From: Ctenosaura bakeri
Lineage: Eukaryota > Chordata > Lepidosauria > Squamata > Iguanidae
DNA length: 64,000 nt
Direction of reading: 5' to 3'
Assembly (NCBI GenBank): GCA_948474755.1
Contig: CAOLHI010000610.1
Coordinates: forward strand, 62,001-126,000
Shown: piece by piece, positions 56,657 to 64,000 of the stretch
Position numbering within the stretch: the first letter of the stretch is position 1
How the letters are laid out: every line of letters begins with the position of its first letter
Program-made: the position numbers and the translations under genes
Notes under the pieces: model-generated
The model's input: the letters and a program-made list of their open reading frames with translations, nothing else
The model's database searches: none
What the model was told of the DNA's origin: nothing

Positions 56657-59600
56657 CAGCAGATACATATACAGGCCAGCTAAGCATTACGTAAGTAAAC
56701 AAACTTTAAATCTTATAGAAGGCACTTGAAGGCTTCTTCCAAATGTGCCATTACAATGCTATGGTGCACTAACAGCATCTTGTGCAGATATGGCCCAATT
56801 CAAGCCTTACTGCATTGTTTACTGCAGGTTCACTGTTACAAATCAATATTCAAAGTCAGTGTTTCCCCAGCCCTCTTTTGACATCCTACCAGAGCCAATA
56901 CTGCTAAAAAAAATGTCCAACTAGACGTAACAGTGAGTGCTTCAGGCAGTATATTTTGTTTGTAATTAAAGTGCAGCAACCTTTATTTATTTATTTATGC
57001 AAGAGCAGGTTCAGAAATGCTTGTGCATTTCTGTGTCATTTGCCAAAATAATGTGATTGGCTCGAGATACTATATACTTTGATTTGGATGGTTTGGAGAG
57101 GGGGCAAATGCTGCTCTGCCTTAGCCAGCAAAATATATTGGGACCAGACCTATTTATATGGATAACCCAACTGTATATTTTCTTCACGCAATTCATTCTA
57201 TGCATGCTATCATGGGGAACCTCAATATGAAATGGAGTGTACGTGTATATATCCTCCACTAAACCACCACTATTCTTGCTATTACAGTAGAACTTTTTCC
57301 AGCAGTGGCAATGACAGAAATGATGGTTGGGCACGCTGTAGACTGTGTCTTTGTATAGCATAGACAGTTTAACTCACACAGTTTCTCCGATATATGGCAT
57401 CACATGGTTAAAAATAAAAACGCTACAACAGTTATTATAGTCTTTTGTAAAAAAAACAGAAAACCAGAAAATCCTAGGCAAATTACCTGAAGGAAACCCA
57501 TGCTGCCTTAAATCTGACTTGTTGTTCTCTTCCAGAATAAAGCTGAGTATTCTTGTTTCTCTTCCTGTCACTGAACTGGACTAACATCACAATAATTATG
57601 AAGATCTTTTATTTTAACATGGATACCATGAGTGGATTAAACTCTCTCCCTGACTGCTTTCTCCAATTAATTTTTTTCTCCTCAGACTTTTTCTTCTTCT
57701 GGAGGAAAAAAAAGTGGATTTCTAATAGAATCTGGATTTTGGAGCTCAATAGGAAGAAAACAGCAGATACTAAGTAATGGGAAAAACATGGATGAGGAAA
57801 AGAGAGCTTAATTCCCTCAAATATTTATTTTTAATCTCCCTGGCCATGTTTCATATTAATTCAGCAGCAATCTGGCTCTTACAGAAGTTTGCTACCATTT
57901 TTAGAAGGCATTTACTCTAAATTATGATGGAAGAAGTAATTGCACTATGTAAAGATTGTACATATTTTTGTTGGTTTTTTTTTCTTCTGATTTTCCAAAA
58001 CATAGCTAGCTGCTTCCTTCTGCAAGACTCACTTCTGTCTGTGTCACCTACCACAAACGTTACTGCTTTTGTATGTGTGATGTATACAGTAGATCTTCCC
58101 TATACACAACCTCCAGATTGACCAATTCAGGCATCATGCTGTGGTGCATTCTATACATAAAATGATATCAATGTGAATGTGGATATGTTGAAGTGTCCAT
58201 GTGCATATCATTACCATTTAATAATATAAGACACAATCATTACATTTTTTGCTATTCATGGGTGATTTTGGAACCAAACATCCACAAATACAGAGAATCC
58301 ACTGAACATATTTTGGAATTGAATCTAGGCTTGGATTCAATGGGAGTGGTAAAGTCATTACTGATTTGATGTCGATGATTTTGTTACGGTTAATCATGAC
58401 TTACTTCTTCCATTGATTTTACATAAATCTAATCTAAACATGATTGTAGGGATCCAATATGCATAGATATGTCTGCATGGGCATCTGTTCACATGTACAA
58501 TCTTCAGTGGCTCCAAAGAAATTAAAAACAATTGGCCATACTCCACAAAAATTTAGAAGGCAAGTAAGAATATTGGCACCAAAAGAGAAAGGTAAAAAAT
58601 TTAATGGGAAACTGTCAACATCCAAAGAATTTCACAAGTTGTGGCTCATGGTCAGATAGAGGATTTCCTTATGAAAATGTGCTTGTGCACTCACAAGATA
58701 GAATAGGTTTAAAAAGCTGCTGTCCTCCTCTTCATGCTCTCCTAAGCAAAAATGAATAACAGATTAAAAGAAACACATTCTTTTTAAAATATGTAAGCCA
58801 GTAGTTTATGCTCAGTTTCTGCATCACTCAACAAGTGTAAAGGTGTTCTATTATAAAAGGAAATGTCTGGCTTCCAGCTCAGCAGTTAAGATATCAAAAG
58901 CTGGCCTTGTGATATTCTTACTGCTGGAGATTTGTGTTTACAGTCATGAATGACTCGATATGAACCAAAAAACTGACACTCCTGCCCCCTAGCCTGGCAG
59001 CATCCCAGCCAAAGTATTTCTGAAAAGCTGGAGATCAGAGTGCTGGGAAATTATGTCCACACTGCACTCCTGGTTATGGGGTTCTTTGGGACAAGCACTT
59101 GTGGCAGGACCTTGAGAGGGCCTCTCCACATGTCTCTTCTTAAGGCACCCGGAAGTAGATGTCATTTTCCAGGGCTGTGATCTCCACCACACCAGAACTG
59201 TGTAGGTTGGGAGGAGTATCTTCAGTCATAACTACAATTATAGAACTCTTATTGTGGTGGTGGTGGTGGTGATGATGATGATGATGATGGATCTCAGCTA
59301 GTGCCTTAATAGCTTTCACTTGTTAAGCATGAATCCCACTTAATCTTCATAGATACAAGAGTTTTTTTTCTCCTTTATTTGTCTTCCGATTCTGTTATGT
59401 ATTGACTGTATTGGTTGCATTTTTGTAAACAGTTAAGGGCAAGTGGAAAGCCAAGAGCCCATAGTTCTGTACATACTTATACAGACAGCCTTTCATTTGC
59501 TTTTCAGCTCTACAGAAGTGTGATGTGTGACATTTAGAGAATGACAAATGTAAAAGGATCCTCATTCTGGATGTTCACTGGGTTTAATTATTAGCTAAGG

Positions 59601-59903
59601 GTGGAAATGGTTCCTGTTTAACACATGCTTAATGTTTAATCTTAATTCCCTAGGAATTCAGTGTTTAGTGCCATATTCCTATTGGGATTCTGGACACACA
59701 ACATTTTGCATGATGAATTTGCTTCAAAAATAAAATAAAAAGAAATTAAAACAGAAGAGGATAAAATCACAAATATAAAAGATAAAAAGGACTATATGGG
59801 GAGAAGAGGAGAAGAGTAAGCTATCTTAAATCCAAGCTAGACAATACATGAACGCTTGTCTGAATTTCTGGATTTTCTTTTTCCAATGGAACAGTAGTTA
59901 GAG
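56657..59903. other. Intergenic spacer, possibly downstream part of FBXO47
   Basis: No exon could be supported, although the 3' exons of the minus-strand FBXO47 may lie here or just to the right. An interspersed repeat of the 'prenyl-like' palindromic type is at 58,270-58,450, and 58,975-59,220 is a repeat-like block containing an open minus-strand frame with no domain. A TGG/TGA microsatellite is at 59,253-59,290. ORFs at 57,011-57,361 and 58,434-58,659 show no recognisable family. Confidence 0.4.
59253..59290 (+). repeat. Compound microsatellite (TGG)n(TGA)n
   Basis: About five TGG units pass into seven TGA units. Confidence 0.9.
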
Positions 59904-59970
59904 CAGCGGTTCTCAACCTGTGGGTTGCGACCCCTTTGGGGGTCAAATGACCCTTTCACGGGGGTCGCCT

Positions 59971-60005
59971 AAGACCATCGGAAAATACATATTTCCGATG
60001 GTCTT
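59971..60005. repeat. Perfect 14-bp-arm hairpin inside the SPIN-like element
   Basis: 'aagaccatcggaaa', a 7-bp loop, then 'tttccgatggtctt'. Confidence 0.9.
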
Positions 60006-60023
60006 AGGCTCCATTCCCTCCTC

Positions 60024-60158
60024 GGTGGTGGTGCGCAAGCGCGAGCCACACGCTCGCGTCCTCCTGCTCCCTTTGGCAGGAGTGCATGCGGCCACACGTG
60101 CTCCCGCCAAAGGGGGCAGGAGGATGCGAGCGTGTGGCTCTCGCTTGCGCACCACCAC
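60024..60158. repeat. Large GC-rich inverted repeat inside the SPIN-like element
   Basis: The left arm (about 60,024-60,079) contains 'ggtggtgcgcaagcgcgagc', 'cacacgctcgcgtcctcctg' and 'ctccctttggc'. The right arm (about 60,106-60,158) contains 'gccaaagggggcaggagga', 'tgcgagcgtgtggctctcgc' and 'ttgcgcaccacc'. The arms are about 50 bp with few mismatches and a loop of about 27 bp. Confidence 0.85.
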
Positions 60159-60793
60159 TCCTGGGCCTTTTCTGCATGTTACCTTATTGCGGAGGTGGGG
60201 GGTGCCGTTCGTGGAAGCAGGTTCTTGCGTGAGGCGCTCTCTTCGCTGCTCCTTTGTCTCGCAGCTGGCTTCACTGAAATCGCTACCCTTCTCCGCTACT
60301 GGGAGAACCTCCCGTCTGACGGGCCAGCTTGGGGGGGCGGTGGCACCACGGGAGGCAGCCCCCTCCTCACCACGGCCCCTGCCTCACTCGTCATGGAGGG
60401 GGGCGCTGCGGAAGGGCAGGGGGCCCGCAAGGCGGTGCTTTTCCAGTGGGCGAGCTGCACCCAGCTCAAAAGACAAAGGCGCTGGGATTCCTCCCCCCAG
60501 CCAGGGTCGACACTCTGGAAACTTTTCCCACACTGCCCCCCCCCGCGGAAATGAGAGCGAAGCAGAAGCAGAGCCTGGGGGGGTTCTTGGAGTTTTTTCC
60601 CGGGGGAGACATGTGGCTCCTCTTTCCCTCCCTGCCCGCCCCTCTGTTCCTGGCCGGCGAGGTGGCCTTTGCCGGGGGGGGAGAGGCATTGTAAATAATA
60701 AATATATAATTTTATGGTTGGGAGTCACCACAACATGAGGAATTGTATTAAACGGTCGCGGCATTAGGAAGGTTGAGAACTACTGAGTTAGAG

Positions 60794-61965
60794 AATTAGG
60801 ATGGAGAAATCAAGACTGGGATCATATAACATGAAGAACCATTTTTAAACTTTTTGTTCAGCAAGCATCAATTAATATAATCCACCAGCAGCACGAACAG
60901 TCCTGATTGACTCTCTGTCATCCCACCTTTTCAACTGCTTTTAAAGTGTCCCAATTTCTGTCTCCTCCTCTCACTTTCCCCTTTGTCCTAATCTTACTTG
61001 AATAGCTGCAAACTGAGCTCAAACTGCCAAAGTTGCACTCAATTAACTCTGAAGTGGAGAGAGGAGAGGGCAGATGTTGGGAATAGCAATCTTTCCATGC
61101 TCTGAATTCACTGCTAGTTAAGCTCCACGATCACTGTAAGTTTAGAGGCAAAACCCCATATAGCTTCTTGTTTGTTTTTTCACACCCACTCTCTTTGTCT
61201 GGCATATAAGCATCCTTTATTCTTGGGGTCTTTGTCTCTCTGTTTACTTTTTCTTCTTCTGCTGGCCTTCCTGCAAGCATGTGGCCAGGAGCACTCCAGG
61301 GGAGAAGCAACCCTGGGGGCTAGTCCACTCAACAATGGGCTATCTCACAGGCCAGCTGCATCACTAATGCATCACAAATACAAATCCCTCCCACCTGGAG
61401 ATCACACAAGTATACGTACTCCATTCTATATATACTTCATGTGTCCAGATCCTCTAAAGATGCCAACCACAGATGCAGGTGAAATATAAGGAGCAAATAC
61501 TACTAGAACATGGCCTCATAGCTCGAAAAACCCACAACCCATGGCTTCTGGCCGTGAAAGCCTTCAACTTTACATTAAATCATATAATTCTTTACCTTTT
61601 TCTTATTTTTTCTTCAAGAACATGAATCTATGTAGATTATGCACAAGTATTTGTAAGTAAACTATCTTTATATATCTTTTTAAACAAATCTGAGTTTGTG
61701 TTTACTTCTCAGCTACAGTTAAGTGTGTGAGAGGCAATAAGGTGGGCTGGTAAACCGTTCAAATGTCTATTTGTGTACTAATCTCTCTGCTACGTAGAGA
61801 GATCCACCAAATCTCTCTCATTTTCCAATAGCAGAAACCTGCCCTTCCATGTAAGCTTGTGCAAAAGCAAACTGCTGTAGCCTCTCCTAGCTTGTGTGGC
61901 CTTCTTCATTAATAACTTTTGCCATCTTGACAAAGGTCTGATGTTGCTTGCCCACATGTGTCCCA
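60794..61965. other. Spacer between two DNA transposons
   Basis: No exon supported. At 61,452-61,575 the text 'gccaaccacagatgcaggtg', 'actagaacatggcctcatag' and 'ggccgtgaaagccttcaac' is a retroelement terminal segment of a kind I associate with Penelope-like elements. The open frame at 61,172-61,489 overlaps it and is not a gene. Confidence 0.45.
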
Positions 61966-62453
61966 GGCCCTTTCCACACGGAGATTAAAAAACGTTGTAG
62001 AGCGACCTCTGACGGAGGTCATCTACACCGTAAAGTGGATTGGGGCGGACTACTTTTGCGTAGTTCCACACCCCAATCCGCGCTAGGGCGACCGGAAGTG
62101 GCACCGCTGCATGCTTTTTAAAAACTACTTTTCATGAGGTTTTTAAAAAGCACAGGGCGTGCAGCCGTGTGCAGCCATGTGCAGCCCCGTCGCAGCGCCC
62201 GGTGTAGATTTGCAGGCGAGCGCAAGGGCGCGCCTGCAGACCTGCCAGGGGACAGACTTCCGGCTGGCGAACTTCTCTGGTTGGTGGAGAGCCTCCGCCA
62301 GCTGCAAGCCACCATTTTGGGCGCTGCAGGACGCCGACAAGTGTGGAGCAGTGAAAACGCGCTGCTCCACGTGGCAACGGTCTTACCTGGTTTCAGGTAA
62401 GCTCCGTTTTAGCGTGCTTTTGCCCGTTTCTTCCTCTGCGTGTGGAAAGGGCC
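61966..62453. mobile_element. Non-autonomous DNA transposon with perfect 15-bp terminal inverted repeats
   Basis: 'ggccctttccacacg' (61,966-61,980) faces 'cgtgtggaaagggcc' (62,439-62,453). The 488-bp body is CpG-rich and contains internal complementary pieces ('ggattggggcggac' with 'ccccaatccgc', and 'ctttttaaaaact' with 'ggtttttaaaaag'). There is no transposase. I could not find a convincing target duplication, so the superfamily (hAT-like or other) is open. It disrupts nothing recognisable. Confidence 0.7.
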
Positions 62454-62977
62454 CCAGTTTTCATCAGTAAAATGCTGGAGGATATGTAGTCACCTTTGGA
62501 GGGAAATTTTAATCAGGAACATGGCGCAAAGGGAAATAGTTAAACTACTGCTTCTAATTCACAGTGGTACACATCTTGATCACAGACCCTTTGTTGCTGT
62601 TTTTAACCCTCCCCAACACAGAGAGAGAGAAAGACATGTGAAGTTTATCACCTAGTTTGGCCCTAACAGTCTTAAATAAAGCATTCCAATAAATGCAAGA
62701 AATATTTTAATGGAACAGAGCATAGGCCAAAAAGTGTTGGAGGTACCAAGGCTTTTTTGGAATATGCAAAAGAAGAATTTGAAGCTCTTGCCCTGTGGGA
62801 AGATGTTTTGTTGTAATCTGTTGGGACTTGATGGATTCAATTAAAGTGGTTCCTGCCTCTGTTAGAATGTCTCATTTTATGACAGAGACTAAACAGAACT
62901 TGGTGAGTTTGTACAGAGAAGGAACACCCAGGCAAACTGACAGATTAAAAAAAGCAAGATGAAGGCAATGATTTTAC
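62454..62977 (-). other. Presumed FBXO47 intron or 3' sequence
   Basis: No second exon is certain. A minus-strand acceptor-like 'cttcccacag' near 62,790 is followed by a short open frame (GKSFKFFFCIFQ type), too weak to call. Confidence 0.35.
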
Positions 62978-63222
62978 CTGATATCACTGACTGCAATGCG
63001 TCCATGATGATATGTGCAAAGGCATTCTCTACACTTTGCAAGAAGTTGTTCCTTTCACTTGGAGTACTGAAAACCGTGCAGACTTTCTGCATCATTTTTA
63101 CAGCCCACTTCATGCAATAGAGGTCTTTCTCACACACCTGATGCAAGAGTAGGAAATAACCATAAAACAAAGTTGCAGTGTTGTTGTCTTTGTCCACCTC
63201 TTCCCTCCTTTTTGCATCAAAG
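62978..63222 (-). CDS. FBXO47: FBXO47 internal exon (inferred)
   Basis: On the minus strand the acceptor 'gatatttaatag' precedes 63,222 and the donor GTAAAA follows 62,978. The 245-nt exon is open in one frame only: FDAKRREEVDKDNNTATLFYG, YFLLLHQVCEKDLYCMKWAV, KMMQKVCTVFSTPSERNNFL, QSVENAFAHIIMDALQSVIS. The dense charged/hydrophobic pattern without low complexity looks like real helical protein. FBXO47 encodes an F-box protein, a possible SCF ubiquitin-ligase subunit known for roles in meiosis. The assignment rests on synteny (FBXO47 lies next to and convergent with LASP1 in mammals) and on general resemblance; I cannot align it. Other exons of the gene were not found. Confidence 0.65.
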
Positions 63223-63252
63223 CTATTAAATATCACAAGATCTACTGTTTAC

Positions 63253-63790
63253 ACGAGTATCAAACTCAATTTCATCTTGAGCCACATCAGCATTATGGTT
63301 GCCCTCAAAGGGCCAGTTGTACCTGTAAGCCTATATAAATGTATTTACCCTTTTATCATATTAAATAATTGCCTCTGCATTTGATTATAACTGGTTTTAG
63401 TAATAACTAGCTCTGAAACTAGAAGGCTAGGAAAAAATAATGGCAAGCAGATATTCAAGTGTACAACTATCGTACAATTTATTGAAAAATGAGTTTTGAA
63501 AGCAGAGGGTTTTTTCTAATCATCAGACAAATATTACCAAGCACTGTTGATTACATTAACTTTGTTTAACTTTTTAGTCCCAGTTGAGACCTTCTCTGTG
63601 CCTCTTTCTACCCCCCAGCCCCTCTCTGTGCTGGGTTCCTCTTCAGAATACTGCAACTGGGGGCCTGCAGTGTGAGGATCAGGCTCGCCAGGTGGGAGGA
63701 GTGCTGCAGCTGCAAGAGAGGTGCAAGGGCCACATGAAATGGCCTAGCAGGCTGAATTCAGCCTGCGGGCCTTGTGTTTGACACATGTGG
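63253..63790. mobile_element. hAT/Charlie-like DNA transposon remnant
   Basis: The left end reads 'agtatcaaactcaatttcat' followed by 'gagccacatcagcattatgg' and 'ttgccctcaaagggccag', and the right end 'gcctgcgggccttgtgtttg' then 'acacatgtgg'. The ends are imperfect inverted repeats, matching the 'gtgtcaaactca' termini of Charlie-type hAT elements as I recall. No transposase frame. It would lie in the FBXO47 intron, 31 bp upstream of the exon's acceptor. Confidence 0.55.
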
Positions 63791-64000
63791 TTTACATAAT
63801 AGAATGTACATAATAAACCCTCTCATGATCAAGCTGGCTAATGTTCATTGTAGGGGCTCTGGGTTTTGTTTTCTTTATTTGCTTGTTTTTAAACGTTTCT
63901 TCAAGTTCCTCTGCAGTACATTGCTTGAACTGCATAGTGTGGGTCATCCTTGCTACATAAGCACCTTGCCACAGAAGTTCTACAGCAAATGAGATAATTG

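Larger units (their letters stand above)
59896..60793 (+). mobile_element. SPIN-like hAT DNA transposon, non-autonomous, with 8-bp target duplication
   Basis: The element proper is 59,904-60,785 (882 bp). It starts 'cagcggttctcaacctgtgg' and ends 'aggttgagaactactg'; the terminal inverted repeat is about 15 bp with a mismatch or two. It is flanked on both sides by 'agttagag', an exact 8-bp duplication as hAT transposases make. The terminal wording and the hairpin 'aagaccatcggaaa'/'tttccgatggtctt' (59,971-60,005) are those of the SPIN (Space Invader) family known from several tetrapods, including lizards. The interior (60,010-60,690) is CpG- and GC-rich with no transposase, so it needs an enzyme supplied elsewhere. 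Confidence 0.85.

Noticed and set aside
57011..57361. 116-codon minus-strand ORF as an FBXO47 exon
   Set aside because: No canonical acceptor and donor frame it, composition is unspecific, and it cannot be tied to the exon at 62,978.
59920..60738. 272-codon plus-strand ORF in the SPIN-like element
   Set aside because: It starts and ends inside the element, passes through the hairpin, has Arg/Pro/Gly-rich composition typical of GC-rich noncoding sequence, and shows no transposase motif. Three overlapping frames are equally open.
1..64000. CRISPR arrays, tRNA or rRNA genes, bacterial operons
   Set aside because: No regularly spaced identical repeats, no cloverleaf other than degenerate SINE heads, and no prokaryotic gene density or ribosome-binding sites.

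Overview
The window is vertebrate nuclear DNA, most likely from a squamate reptile. Short phased exons with GT/AG borders lie in a large excess of intronic and intergenic repeats. The repeats are a tRNA-derived SINE with a BovB-like tail, an RTE/BovB-type LINE, L2-, CR1- and Penelope-like remnants, two DIRS retrotransposons and a SPIN-like hAT element. The species cannot be fixed from the sequence alone.

Layout. Positions 1-41,430 hold the 3' part of LASP1 on the + strand. Five coding exons (12,313-12,397; 29,903-30,010; 33,983-34,148; 36,301-36,404; 37,697-37,870) are in phase. They encode the end of the LIM domain, two nebulin repeats, the linker and a complete SH3 domain, followed by a 3' UTR of about 3.5 kb with two AATAAA signals. 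The LIM exons lie upstream of the window. About 3 kb past LASP1, a strong splice acceptor at 44,355 precedes a 25-codon ORF (44,409-44,486) for a nearly all-hydrophobic micropeptide. By position it may match the human LASP1-neighbour locus (LASP1NB, formerly LINC00672, from memory). At the right edge, on the - strand, one well-formed exon (62,978-63,222) is attributed to FBXO47, giving a convergent LASP1 > < FBXO47 order as in mammals.

The most striking insertion is a 6.1-kb DIRS element at 50,569-56,656 (- strand). Its 135-bp inverted terminal repeats are identical by eye, and it has the diagnostic internal complementary region. It carries a gag-like ORF with a CxxC/HxxCxxC finger, an open reverse transcriptase-RNase H-methyltransferase-like ORF and a tyrosine recombinase. 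Gag and the recombinase each carry one frame break. A much older DIRS copy (about 12,475-17,925, + strand) lies just downstream of a LASP1 splice donor. A 92-bp miniature made only of the two DIRS termini lies in another LASP1 intron (35,769-35,860). A SPIN-like hAT element (59,904-60,785) has an exact 8-bp target duplication and a large internal hairpin, and another terminal-inverted-repeat element occupies 61,966-62,453.

The three host transcription units are a cytoskeletal adaptor (LASP1), a putative membrane micropeptide next to it, and a convergent F-box gene. The rest is transposon-derived or unannotated spacer. All family calls rest on motif reading, without database searches.
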